Under the pieces are notes generated by a model. The model was not told where the DNA came from. It searched no databases and saw only the letters and a program-made list of their open reading frames with translations. A stretch of DNA of 21,981 nt, taken from contig CAYJXJ010000068.1 in NCBI GenBank assembly GCA_964374095.1, positions 1 through 21,981 on the forward strand. The letters run 5' to 3'. Both the position numbers and the translations under genes were made by a program. Of the stretch, positions 1 to 6,729 are shown piece by piece. The DNA comes from CAYJXJ01 sp964374095. GTDB lineage: Bacteria > Elusimicrobiota > Elusimicrobia > UBA1565 > UBA9628. Position 1 is the first letter of the stretch. Every line of letters begins with the position of its first letter.

Positions 1-26
1 CGTTCGCTTCGCTCACGCGCTCCTTC

Positions 27-206
27 TCAACCCACAGTTCCGTGCCATGAGCCAAGAATAATGTAGACGAGTTCGTCGAGGGGATTCTTCCTATTTCCAT
101 GTAGCGGATTGCCGTACTGGGAAGACAGGGCTTGGCAGATCTTGCGAACTTGTTGGGAGCCTAGGGACAAGCCAGCCTTTGGAGGTCTAGGGCCTCTAAG
201 CACCAT
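27..206 (-). pseudogene. endonuclease III-like N-terminal remnant
   Basis: The reading frame from an ATG at 206 contains a stretch with RKICQALSSQYGNP followed by NPLDELVYIIL. This resembles the N-terminus of endonuclease III / HhH-GPD base-excision glycosylases, where an NPLDELV(F/Y)IIL segment precedes the first helices. After IIL the frame leaves the family pattern within a few residues and stops at 27. No other frame in the last 60 bases restores the expected continuation. The HhH motif, the catalytic Lys/Asp and the Fe-S cysteines are all absent. It is best read as a decayed or truncated fragment, although a window-edge rearrangement is possible. The call rests on a short motif and is tentative. 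Confidence 0.4.
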
Positions 207-412
207 GGCCGTGCGGTTAATCGAGGGAGGGAATAGTTCAGCCATACCCACTTTCCGACGGAGCGGTAGACGTGCTGGGTAGCCCGATAAGCGGACCGAG
301 GGGACCACGGACGGTCAATGGCGCAATATAACGCACTTCGGACAGGGGGCCAACTATCCACGTGGATAGTAAGTCCTCGACGGTTAACCGGACGGCTATG
401 CCTCTAAGCACC
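192..412. repeat. 13-bp direct repeat pair (192-204 and 400-412)
   Basis: GCCTCTAAGCACC occurs identically at 192-204 and 400-412. Each copy lies near a similar GGTTAA(T/C)CG element (about 216-223 and 382-389), though in a different relative order. The 195 bases between the copies hold no gene I recognise. The repeat could mark an insertion or slippage event next to the endonuclease III remnant. Confidence 0.5.
353..370. other. perfect 18-bp palindrome
   Basis: ACTATCCACGTGGATAGT is identical to its own reverse complement over all 18 bases, with no spacer. It lies in gene-poor sequence. It could be an operator for a dimeric regulator or a recombination site. It is not followed by a T-run, so it is unlikely to be a terminator. 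Confidence 0.6.
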
Positions 413-493
413 GTGATTGACACCGTTGTTCGATCTCACCTTGTTCGCCCCGATTCTACCAAATAGTGGTGTCTGCGGCAGGCGTACGAATTC

Positions 494-1597
494 TCAAAAC
501 CCTATCAAATCCGCCACAAGCTCCGCGATTGCGGGGCCGGCCGTCAGCCCCGGGGATTCGATCCCGACTAGGTTCACCCACCCCGGCAGGCCCCGGCCCG
601 ATTCCTCGGCCACGATGAAATCCCGGAAGCTTCCATCCGCGGCGAGCTTGGGCCGGATGCCCGAGGTGTCGGGGGCTAGGTCCTCCTCCCTGAGCCCCGG
701 CAGGTAGCGGGACGCGGCCTTGAGAAAATCGGGAGCGTGGCCCCGGTCGATCTCGTAGTCCAGCCGGTCCACGGGGAAAGCGTTGGGTCCCAGCCGCAGG
801 CCGCCCCGGGTGTCGATGGTCAGGTGGATTCCCAGACCGTGGGGCCCCGGCAGGGGGTAGATCAGCCGCCGCACGGGGAGGTCGCGCCGGATCCGCCAGT
901 ATTCGCCTTTGAAGTAGTGGAGCCGGTAGCCGGCCTGGTCGGGGTCGATGCCGGCCATGGCCGCCACGCGGTCGGCGGCCAGGCCCGCGGAGTTGACGAC
1001 GGCCGCCGCCAAGATCGGTTCGTCCATCCCGTTGACCCAGAGGCGATAGTCCTGCGCTTCCCGCTCGACTCGCCGCAGTTCGGTTTTCCAAAGAAAGATG
1101 ACGCCCTGGTCCTCGGCGCGCGCCCGGTAGAAGCGCATCACCGCCTCCGAGTCCATGATTCCGGTTTCCGGGACCAGCAGGGCAGCCCGCGCTCGAACCG
1201 CAGGTTCGAGCGCTGAAACCGTCCTTTGGTCCAGAATCTCAAGGCCGTCCACGCCGTTGGCCTGACCCCGCGCCCGTAATGCCTCAAGCTTTGGGATCTC
1301 ATCTTCGTCGCAGGCCACGATCAGCTTGCCGGTCCGGCGGCAAAGCAGTTCGTGGCGCGAAGCCAGGTCGTAGAGCATGCGCCGTCCCTTCACGCAAAGC
1401 TTGGCCTTGAGGCTTCCCTCGGCGTAGTAGAGCCCCGAGTGCACCACCTCGCTGTTGCGGCTGGAAGTCTCGACGCCGTGGCGCTCGTGTCTCTCCAGCA
1501 CGACCACCGTGCCGTTGGGGCGCCGGGAGAGCCGTTCGGCCACGGCCAGCCCCACGGCCCCGGCTCCGATGACGACGGCGTCGACTCGCTCGCTCAT
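494..1597 (-). CDS. lhgO: FAD-dependent oxidoreductase, L-2-hydroxyglutarate dehydrogenase family
   Basis: About 367 residues. The N-terminus DAVVIGAGAVGLAVAERL is a Rossmann FAD-binding motif (GxGxxG). The segment ETSSRNSEVVHSGLYY is the signature of the LhgO/L2HGDH branch of the DAO superfamily, and the C-terminal GIESPGLTAGPAIAE closes the FAD site. The family oxidises L-2-hydroxyglutarate to 2-oxoglutarate and passes electrons to the quinone pool. I chose the ATG at 1597 because it places the Rossmann strand at residue 6 and lies 7 nt after the stop of the upstream Omp85 gene. An ATG at 1642 would add 15 residues and overlap that gene. Neither start has a strong ribosome-binding site. The pairing with an outer-membrane protein gene is probably only co-transcription. 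The exact substrate is inferred from the family. Confidence 0.85.
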   Translation of the reverse strand: MSERVDAVVIGAGAVGLAVAERLSRRPNGTVVVLERHERHGVETSSRNSEVVHSGLYYAEGSLKAKLCVKGRRMLYDLASRHELLCRRTGKLIVACDEDEIPKLEALRARGQANGVDGLEILDQRTVSALEPAVRARAALLVPETGIMDSEAVMRFYRARAEDQGVIFLWKTELRRVEREAQDYRLWVNGMDEPILAAAVVNSAGLAADRVAAMAGIDPDQAGYRLHYFKGEYWRIRRDLPVRRLIYPLPGPHGLGIHLTIDTRGGLRLGPNAFPVDRLDYEIDRGHAPDFLKAASRYLPGLREEDLAPDTSGIRPKLAADGSFRDFIVAEESGRGLPGWVNLVGIESPGLTAGPAIAELVADLIGF

Positions 1598-1604
1598 GGC
1601 GTCA

Positions 1605-3380
1605 TTATCTCGCGTGATGGGAAGGCGCGGGAGAACCTTCATTGAGGTTCGATCCCGGCGAGCGCCGCACGAGGCGCGAGGCGCTCGCGCCGATGTCGAA
1701 GGCCTGTCCCCCTTTCACGGAGAAAACCCAGCGCGGCCCGGGCCCCGGATCCAGCGCGTAGGCGGCGTCGAAGCGCACGACGTGCCCCCCCCGCGATCGC
1801 ATGGATCCCATCCGCAGCCCCGCGCCGATGTCCGACTTAAAGCGCTTCCAAGAAATGCCGGAGCCTTCCGGGGCCGCGGCCCCGCTATCGAAGAAGACGG
1901 CCGCTCCGACCCGGAACAGCCTCAGCAAATCGAACCCGGGGAAAAAGATCCGGTGCTCCAGGTTGACCAGGATGGCCTTCGAGCCGTTAAAGCTGAAATT
2001 CTTGTAGCCTCGAAGGCCGGTGTGGCCGCCGAGCGAGAGTTGGTTCTCGCGGTCCAGCGCCCTTCCCAAACTCGCCTCGACGTGGGCCGCCGAGGTTTGC
2101 AGCGTGGGGGCGTGGGACTGCCAATAGAGGTTGGCGCCGCCGAAGAGCAGTTGATTGTCGGAGCGGCTGTTGAGCGTCCGGCCCGAAGCCCCTAGGTGGG
2201 CGAGGAGAAATCTCCCCGATCCCAAGCGCAGTCCCTGCTGATCGGTCACGCTGTAAACGAACCGATCCCGGTCCGAGCCGAAGCTTTTCGTCATGGGTCC
2301 CCCCATCACCCGGAACTCGTTGCCGAGATTGATGTCTTCACAGCGCTCCATCTTGTTGATATAGGTTTCCTTGACGAAATTCGGCCGCATCCAGGTGTAG
2401 CCGGCCAGGGGCCCGGTGATCTTGCGGTTTTCCGGAAGGGTGCCCGCTTTGGTATCGGCGGTCGGGAAGAATTCGGTGCGGTCGTAGAACCACCCCGCCT
2501 CCGCGCGGTGCACCCCCGGCCCCAGGGGCACGCGGCGTGCCGCCGATAGGTGCCCCGCCCGCGCGCTGGAAGTGAAGCGCGTGTGCTCCGTGCCTTCCAG
2601 ATAGAGGATGTCCTCCTGGATGGTGCGAAACCACCGGGAGCCCGCGGCCCAGGGCGTGTCGAGAGAGAAGAAGGGGCGCGCCAAGTCGATTCCGAAGGAC
2701 TTGCCCCGGATCGTCGTGGCGAAGAGGCCGGAGAGCCGCGCCCGCGTTCCCAGGAAACGCGGGTCGTGGTAGCGGAAATCGTTGCGGATGCGCGGGCCGA
2801 ACTGGGAATGGAGGTAGCCGATGGATTTTCCGTAGCCCAGGAGGTTGGCTTCGAAGGCCCCCAGCATGAAGAAATGATCGCCGCCTTCGGTGCCGACGCC
2901 GAAAACCGGGTTCAAGGTCCAGGCGTCCTGGGTTGTGACTTCGAGGTCCAGATCGCCGTCGGGACGCGGCACGGGCCTGACCTCGGCCTTCCGGAAGGAC
3001 CCGTTGCCGCGCATGAGCCGCTCGGATTCGGCGGCCCCGAGCGGGTCGTAAGGGTCGCCGGGTCCCAATAGCAGTTCCCGCCGCGCCACGTGCTCCCGGG
3101 TCACGACATGGATGCGGTTGGCCAGGCGGTAGAGGCCGCGGTCCTCACCCGGGACCGACAGGTCAAAGACGTTGAGATTCTTGACCCGGACCTCGCGCAC
3201 GACGGCGCCCGTGGATACCCCGACCGCGGCCGCCGCGGCCGCCCCGTCCTTGGGGCAGGCCTCCGCGCCGGCCGGGGCCTGAGCCCGGGCCCGCGGGACG
3301 AGCATGACCAGAAAAAGGAGGGTGGGAACTATCGAAACCTCGCGCGGGAGGACTCTAGCTAATTGCGAAGTCCCCCGCAA
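1605..3380 (-). CDS. Omp85/BamA-TamA-family outer-membrane barrel protein
   Basis: About 591 residues. A signal-peptide-like segment with core IVPTLLFLVMLV ends in an AxA-type site near residue 34. Residues 60-155 look like one POTRA-type domain. The rest alternates as expected for a beta-barrel, with GLRGY at 455-459 matching the VRGF/Y motif of Omp85 proteins. Members insert or export proteins or lipids at the outer membrane; one POTRA is fewer than BamA's five, so this is not the housekeeping BamA. The start is uncertain: 3380 is a TTG without a visible Shine-Dalgarno, and it lies inside a hairpin just after the previous gene. The next in-frame ATG (residue 26) would destroy the signal peptide. 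About 30 residues follow the last strand-like segment (ending near F561), whereas Omp85 proteins normally end on a terminal aromatic. Confidence 0.8.
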   Translation of the reverse strand: MRGTSQLARVLPREVSIVPTLLFLVMLVPRARAQAPAGAEACPKDGAAAAAAVGVSTGAVVREVRVKNLNVFDLSVPGEDRGLYRLANRIHVVTREHVARRELLLGPGDPYDPLGAAESERLMRGNGSFRKAEVRPVPRPDGDLDLEVTTQDAWTLNPVFGVGTEGGDHFFMLGAFEANLLGYGKSIGYLHSQFGPRIRNDFRYHDPRFLGTRARLSGLFATTIRGKSFGIDLARPFFSLDTPWAAGSRWFRTIQEDILYLEGTEHTRFTSSARAGHLSAARRVPLGPGVHRAEAGWFYDRTEFFPTADTKAGTLPENRKITGPLAGYTWMRPNFVKETYINKMERCEDINLGNEFRVMGGPMTKSFGSDRDRFVYSVTDQQGLRLGSGRFLLAHLGASGRTLNSRSDNQLLFGGANLYWQSHAPTLQTSAAHVEASLGRALDRENQLSLGGHTGLRGYKNFSFNGSKAILVNLEHRIFFPGFDLLRLFRVGAAVFFDSGAAAPEGSGISWKRFKSDIGAGLRMGSMRSRGGHVVRFDAAYALDPGPGPRWVFSVKGGQAFDIGASASRLVRRSPGSNLNEGSPAPSHHAR

Positions 3381-3391
3381 ACGAGGCGGGG
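3373..3391 (-). terminator. GC hairpin after the coiled-coil gene
   Basis: CCCCGC (3373-3378) and GCGGGG (3386-3391) form a 6-bp stem with a 7-nt loop directly after the stop codon of the 3393-3833 gene. On the minus strand it is followed by ACTTCGCAATT, which resembles the CTTCGCATTTT tails of the two terminators near 11.4 and 11.6 kb. There is no clean T-run. It overlaps the TTG proposed as start of the Omp85 gene. Confidence 0.4.
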
Positions 3392-3392
3392 T

Positions 3393-3833
3393 CTAGGTAT
3401 TTTCGAGGCGGCCCAGCCGCCGCTCGTGGTCGCGGAGCATCGCGCCCTGCCGGTCCATGACCTGGGGCCAGATGGCGGTTTCGCGCCGGAAGTCCTGCAG
3501 GTGGCCGGCGACCTTGTCCAGCATCGAGGCCATGGTGGACTTGAAGTCGGCGAATTCGCCCATGAAGCGCGCTTCGAATCGATCGATTCGGTCGTTGGTC
3601 TTGAGAATTTCGAGCCCCAGAACCTTTCGCGTTTCGGTGATTTCGGCTTTGAGTTCGGTGCGCACTCCGGAGATTTCGGCCTTGAGTTCGGTGCGCACTC
3701 CGGAGATTTCGGCCTTGAGTTCGGTGCGGAGGCCGGAGATCTCGGACTTCAACTCGGAGCGCATAAGCACGACGGCTTCCTTGAGGTCTCCCTTCGTGGC
3801 TGGTTCGTCCGGCTTGCCGATCATGAATTCCAT
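3393..3833 (-). CDS. hendecad-repeat coiled-coil protein of unknown function
   Basis: 146 residues with no signal peptide and no transmembrane segment. Residues about 20-70 consist of 11-residue repeats of the type ELKAEISGVRT, a hendecad pattern typical of long right-handed coiled coils. A second amphipathic helical part (IDRFEARFMGEFADFKSTMASMLDKV) follows, then a charged C-terminus. No enzyme motif is visible and I do not recognise the family. The start is well supported: AGGAAGG lies 6 nt upstream of the ATG at 3833. The upstream region carries the same ECF-like promoter that precedes the two tRNA genes near 11.2-11.5 kb, so the gene is probably stress-controlled and in the same regulon. 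The repeat copies are partly identical at DNA level, so length variation between strains is likely. Confidence 0.75.
   Translation of the reverse strand: MEFMIGKPDEPATKGDLKEAVVLMRSELKSEISGLRTELKAEISGVRTELKAEISGVRTELKAEITETRKVLGLEILKTNDRIDRFEARFMGEFADFKSTMASMLDKVAGHLQDFRRETAIWPQVMDRQGAMLRDHERRLGRLENT
3651..3749. repeat. 33-bp tandem repeat inside the coiled-coil gene
   Basis: The units at 3651-3683 and 3684-3716 are identical. A third unit at 3717-3749 is diverged at several positions. Each unit encodes one 11-residue hendecad. Exact identity of adjacent units suggests recent duplication by slippage. Confidence 0.85.
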
Positions 3834-3881
3834 TCTACACCTTCCTGGGTTCCGGGGTAAGGGCCGAAGGGCCCATAGCCC

Positions 3882-3910
3882 ATATACGATCTAGGGGCGA
3901 AAAAGTTCCC
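3882..3910 (-). promoter_or_regulatory. ECF-sigma-like promoter for the coiled-coil gene
   Basis: On the minus strand GGAAC is followed by 16 nt and CGTATAT (-10 region at 3888-3882). The intervening TTTT and TAGAT are also shared with the two promoters at 11188-11215 and 11415-11443. A GGAAC -35 box and a CGT-containing -10 box spaced 16-17 nt are typical of extracytoplasmic-function sigma factors. The predicted start of transcription is near 3875, giving a leader of about 40 nt that contains a small GGGCC/GGCCC hairpin and the Shine-Dalgarno. Confidence 0.65.
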
Positions 3911-3911
3911 G

Positions 3912-4433
3912 CTATTTTTGGGCGAAGGACTCGACGGCGGAGCGCAGGGTGGCGGGGTTGACGGCCGGGTAGCGGTAAAGCTGGGCCTCAACGGCCCCGT
4001 AGAGCCGCAGGAGCTCGTCTGGCTTGACTAGGTCCCGCCGCCGCATTTCGGAGACATCATCGAGGTCCTGCCGATGGCCCCGTTCCAGTTTGGAGAGGGC
4101 CTGGGAGTAGAAGTCGTAATGGTGGAAGGAAAGCCGCCCTTCGCGGACGATGCGGGGGCTGCGGTCCTCCCAGCCGGAGAGAGCCGGGACGAATTGTTCC
4201 GGCCAGGCTAGTTCCACGTTGATGCGCAGCTCCTCTTTCAGCCGCGGCAGGCAGCGCAGCACGTCGTCCGACTCGGGGACGATCCGCATATCGACGTCTA
4301 TGGTCGTGGCGCGCCAGCCGATGAGCACGGCGGTGGCGCCGCCGGTGAGATAGACCCGCCCCTCCTCCGCGGCCTCCCGGCCCAGCGCCCGCATGAAGTC
4401 ATGCAGGCGCGCCGCGTCCGTCAGCTCGCGCAT
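3912..4433 (-). CDS. nucleotidyltransferase-like protein, probable toxin of a TA-like pair
   Basis: 173 residues. YLTGGATAVLIGWRATTIDVDM carries the nucleotidyltransferase pattern: a GG pair at residues 31-32 followed by a metal-binding DxD (D46, D48). This fits the DUF6036/AbiEii-like branch of minimal nucleotidyltransferases. The start codon lies inside the 3' end of the XRE gene (13-nt overlap), so the two are translationally coupled. The order regulator-then-nucleotidyltransferase is usual for toxin-antitoxin or abortive-infection modules of this class. The target (tRNA or another nucleotide acceptor) cannot be read from the sequence. An alternative is a housekeeping nucleotidyltransferase, but the small size and regulator pairing argue against it. 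Confidence 0.7.
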   Translation of the reverse strand: MRELTDAARLHDFMRALGREAAEEGRVYLTGGATAVLIGWRATTIDVDMRIVPESDDVLRCLPRLKEELRINVELAWPEQFVPALSGWEDRSPRIVREGRLSFHHYDFYSQALSKLERGHRQDLDDVSEMRRRDLVKPDELLRLYGAVEAQLYRYPAVNPATLRSAVESFAQK

Positions 4434-4891
4434 GCCGCGGCCCGCTCGAAGCTCACCAACCGGCGCACCAGCGCGTTGTAGCGCGAGTGGGCGGAGTCGG
4501 CGCCGTCCCGGCTCAAGAGCTCGTAAAGGCGTTCATTGGGGCGAGCCAGGGGCTCCGGCACAGGGATGCCGGCGCGCCGCAGGCGCGGGGCTCCGATCGA
4601 CACCAGCAGAGCGGGCATCGAAACCATTCCGCGCGAGAGGTCGGCGATTCCCCGGGCTACCAAGTCGGAGCCGGGCAGGTCGGGGGCAATCAGCGCGGTC
4701 CCAGCCCGAAGCCGGACGTGCAGTTCGAGCCCCAGCGACTCGACGATCCTTTGAAGGGTCTCCAGCGTCGGCCTGGTCCGCCCGCTTTCGATCATGGACA
4801 GGTGCTGTTGGCTGATCCCACAGCGGGCCGCCGCCTCCTTCTGCGTCAACTTCAAGGCTCTTCGCCTAGCGGTGATGTCGGCGTTGACCAT
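4421..4891 (-). CDS. XRE-family helix-turn-helix protein, probable antitoxin/autoregulator
   Basis: 156 residues. Residues about 7-55 form a classic XRE/Cro helix-turn-helix (RRRALKLTQKEAAARCGIS then QQHLSMIESGRTRPTLETL). The remaining 100 residues contain a segment (LYELLSRDGADSAHSRYNALVRRL) without a recognised fold. It overlaps the following nucleotidyltransferase gene by 13 nt. The ATG at 4891 lies only 6 nt from a good -10 box, so the mRNA is probably leaderless. AT-rich inverted repeats overlap that promoter, which fits autorepression by this protein. The local AT-rich promoter contrasts with the GC-rich neighbours and agrees with acquired DNA. Confidence 0.75.
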   Translation of the reverse strand: MVNADITARRRALKLTQKEAAARCGISQQHLSMIESGRTRPTLETLQRIVESLGLELHVRLRAGTALIAPDLPGSDLVARGIADLSRGMVSMPALLVSIGAPRLRRAGIPVPEPLARPNERLYELLSRDGADSAHSRYNALVRRLVSFERAAACAS

Positions 4892-4926
4892 ATTGATAGT
4901 ATAGTCGAAATCTATATAAAATCAAT
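4892..4926 (-). promoter_or_regulatory. promoter and operator of the XRE/nucleotidyltransferase pair
   Basis: On the minus strand TTGATT (4925-4920), a 16-nt spacer and TATACT (4903-4898) form a sigma70-type promoter. Two nested inverted repeats cover it: ATTGAT/ATCAAT (4892-4897 and 4921-4926) and TATAG/CTATA (4900-4904 and 4912-4916). The start codon follows the -10 box after 6 nt. Confidence 0.65.
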
Positions 4927-5010
4927 ACATAATAAAATATGTTTTAACGTCAGCCGTCACCCGGCTCCGCGTCGGCGCGGGCCTCTTCCTAAAGAAAGCG
5001 CTCAGGGTCT

Positions 5011-5574
5011 TTATGAGAAGATATCGGAAAGCTTGAACTGAAAGCCCGGCAGGAGGGGGGTCTCGAGGGCATGGTCCGCTTCCCGGCACAACTCGGCCGC
5101 GCGGACATACCCGCGGTCGCTCATGCGGTAGATTTCCACGGTTTCCAATTCGGGGTCGACGATCCAATACTCGCGCACGCCGTGGCGCTCGTAGAGCTTG
5201 CGCTTGATGGTCTTATCGGTCTTGCGGGATGTTTCCGAGATGATTTCAACCACGAGGTCCGGAGCCCCCTGGATGTTTTTTTCGGTAACAATGGAGGCCC
5301 TGGCTGCGGACACAAACAGGAGGTCGGGTTCAACGACATCCTGCTCGGAGAGGACGACATCCGTGGGAGCATAGAAGACCTCACCCGCTTTCGTGCGTTG
5401 CAAGTGGGAATCCAGAAAACCGACAAGCTTGCGTGAGATTCTTTGATGCCGGGTGGAAGGAGCGGGTGTCATAAAATGTTCTCCGTCAATGAGCTCGTGC
5501 CGCCTCCCATCCTCCGGGAAGAGGAGGTAGTCTTCGTACGTCAATTTGACGTTATGCTGCGTTCGAGTTGACAT
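5011..5574 (-). CDS. Uma2-family (DUF820) PD-(D/E)XK-fold protein
   Basis: 187 residues, the usual length for the family. Diagnostic parts are YEDYLLFPEDGRRHELIDGE near the N-terminus, VVEPDLLFVSAAR in the middle, and GAPDLVVEIISETSRKTD then YERHGVREYWIVDPE. The family has a restriction-endonuclease-like fold and occurs in many copies in some bacteria, often in mobile regions; its cellular role is not established. Conserved acidic residues and the K of the TDKTIKRK helix are present, so the protein is not obviously inactive. GAGAG lies about 5 nt upstream of the ATG, and a strong promoter lies at 5626-5654. Its 5' end and promoter recur at 7211-7393 as a truncated copy. Confidence 0.85.
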   Translation of the reverse strand: MSTRTQHNVKLTYEDYLLFPEDGRRHELIDGEHFMTPAPSTRHQRISRKLVGFLDSHLQRTKAGEVFYAPTDVVLSEQDVVEPDLLFVSAARASIVTEKNIQGAPDLVVEIISETSRKTDKTIKRKLYERHGVREYWIVDPELETVEIYRMSDRGYVRAAELCREADHALETPLLPGFQFKLSDIFS

Positions 5575-5668
5575 AGCGCTCTCTGTCAGCCCGGCTCCCC
5601 TTGCTGTTTGCCGAGCCTTTCGGTTAGTTTAGCACCTGGGTCCGCCCCAATCAAGGGGGGAATTGTTC
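5487..5668. repeat. 182-bp duplication, copy 1 (second copy 7211-7393)
   Basis: This segment, covering the Uma2 promoter and first 29 codons, is repeated at 7211-7393 in the same orientation with about six substitutions and one extra G in the G-run. The copies bracket the 1.5 kb that holds the S74 fragment, the second nucleotidyltransferase pair and the possible transposase end. Confidence 0.9.
5626..5654 (-). promoter_or_regulatory. sigma70-type promoter of the Uma2 gene
   Basis: TTGATT (5654-5649), a 17-nt spacer and TAAACT (5631-5626) on the minus strand. The leader would be about 45 nt. The same promoter is conserved in the duplicate at 7350-7378. Confidence 0.7.
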
Positions 5669-5784
5669 AGGAGTCGTTCAGATCGACGAGGGTTAAATCC
5701 CGACTCGAACACCGGGGTTTGCCCCATCGCTTAGAGTTCGCCGGCTCGGCCGTCCCGTCCACTACCGACGACGGGGACGGACCG

Positions 5785-6009
5785 CTACCGGGTCTTGATC
5801 GCCCGCAGCTCCTTGCGCAGGGCCTCGATCTCGGCCTGCTGCTCCTTGAGCGCCTCCACCAGCACCAAATTGATCCCGGTGGCGGTGATCTGCTTGAGGC
5901 CGTCCTTCCCCCTGGAAACCCACTCCGGGAAGACCTCCTCGACCTCCTGCGCGATGAAACCCATCTGCGCTTTTGTTTTCTTAGAGAGCGCCGGATCGAA
6001 AGCGCGCGT
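5785..6009 (-). pseudogene. orphan S74 endosialidase-chaperone tail (fragment)
   Basis: The frame ending at 5785 reads KTKAQMGFIAQEVEEVFPEW, then GKDGLKQITATGINLVLVEAL and a short coiled-coil end. This is the C-terminal half of the peptidase S74 intramolecular chaperone found at the end of phage tail spikes and bacterial fibre proteins. It normally trims itself off after folding the trimer. Here the N-terminal part of the domain and the whole fibre are missing. Upstream of about 6003 the frame runs into an unrelated gene in another phase, and no start codon with a ribosome-binding site precedes it. I read it as the remaining 3' end of a fibre gene cut by insertion or recombination. The intact fibre gene at 7478-11152 lacks an S74 domain. 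Confidence 0.7.
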
Positions 6010-6166
6010 GAAGGCGTTTGGTCTCTTCCGTGGCGAAGCGGGAAATGAAGGCGTTGGCCTGGCGCAGCCAGCGGAGTTTGTCCCAAGTCGAGAGCTTCCG
6101 GTGTTCCTCGATGGCCTCGCTGGAGACCGCGTACTCAAAGCCTCCGTCAGTCTTCTCGTTTTTCAT
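5981..6166 (-). CDS. small partner protein of the nucleotidyltransferase gene
   Basis: 61 residues containing FEYAVSSEAIEEHRKLSTWD followed by KLRWLRQANAFISRF. I recall small proteins with an EYAVSPEAI..(R/K)...LRWLxxxN pattern encoded beside minimal nucleotidyltransferases, but cannot name a domain. Its ATG overlaps the end of the 6147-6653 gene by 20 nt, so it is translationally coupled to it. Two-gene coupling and small size fit a toxin-antitoxin-like unit in which this protein would be the partner. Its last codons overlap, in another phase, the edge of the S74 fragment, so the C-terminus may have been altered at that junction. Confidence 0.6.
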   Translation of the reverse strand: MKNEKTDGGFEYAVSSEAIEEHRKLSTWDKLRWLRQANAFISRFATEETKRLHARFRSGAL

Positions 6167-6653
6167 TCTGGATCTTGCGAAGCATCGCGATGTCGGACTT
6201 GTCCTGGAGGCGGTTGGCTCGCGCTTTCAATTGGATGAGGGATTCAATCGAGACCACGGCAATCGTCATGTCGCCGGCTTCCAACTGCCGTCTGTCCTTG
6301 TAAGCGGATTCGAAATCGATTGGATTTTCAAGAAAGATATCGACCTGCGTGAGGGGATCGCGGGGGTCATTGAGCGTGAACACGACGGCGTTCTTCTCGC
6401 GTCGCCAAGCCTCCCTTTTGTCGGCGTCCGCGAACTCCTCCAGGGCCACCGGAGCCCGAGGGCGATAACCGAGGTCCTTGACCGCGGACAGGAACAGCTT
6501 CAGATTGCCGGCGCTCAGGTCCAGCATAAGATCGAGATCTTTCGTCATGCGCGGCACGCCCAAGAGGTTGACCGCGACCCCGCCCACGATCAGGTAGCGG
6601 ACTCCGTGCCGGTTGAGGGCCCGAAAGACATCCTCATAAAAGACGCGCTCCAT
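6147..6653 (-). CDS. nucleotidyltransferase (DUF6036/AbiEii-like)
   Basis: 168 residues. RYLIVGGVAVNLLGVPRMTKDLDLML has the GG pair (residues 24-25) and the TKDLDL metal-binding motif (D39, D41) of minimal nucleotidyltransferases. A C-terminal segment (SIESLIQLKARANRLQDKSDIAML) is typical of AbiEii-type proteins. It is the second such enzyme in 3 kb, but it is not closely similar to the one at 3912-4433: only the motif region aligns. It is coupled to the small gene 5981-6166. The ATG at 6653 lies only 7 nt from a TATACT box, so the mRNA may be nearly leaderless; AGGAT also sits just before the ATG. The role in defence or toxin-antitoxin is inferred. Confidence 0.75.
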   Translation of the reverse strand: MERVFYEDVFRALNRHGVRYLIVGGVAVNLLGVPRMTKDLDLMLDLSAGNLKLFLSAVKDLGYRPRAPVALEEFADADKREAWRREKNAVVFTLNDPRDPLTQVDIFLENPIDFESAYKDRRQLEAGDMTIAVVSIESLIQLKARANRLQDKSDIAMLRKIQNEKRED

Positions 6654-6660
6654 ATCCTAG

Positions 6661-6666
6661 AGTATA
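6661..6666 (-). promoter_or_regulatory. -10 box of the second nucleotidyltransferase pair
   Basis: TATACT on the minus strand, 7 nt before the ATG. I see no good -35 box at 16-18 nt. It resembles the start-proximal -10 boxes upstream of 4891, 17219 and 21832. Confidence 0.45.
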
Positions 6667-6729
6667 TTCCATTTGTCCGTTTCCCGCCACACGGGGGGGA
6701 GCATCGAGCAGTTTAGGGACCTTCTATAA

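Noticed and set aside
456..1091. 211-codon minus-strand frame
   Set aside because: It overlaps the FAD oxidoreductase gene in another phase and has Arg/Gly/Pro-rich shadow composition.
3651..3749. CRISPR-like repeats
   Set aside because: The 33-bp units are directly adjacent without spacers and encode in-frame coiled-coil steps.
5785..6138. 117-residue intact gene
   Set aside because: Its first 45 codons are the small nucleotidyltransferase partner gene in another phase. Only the S74 tail part is meaningful.
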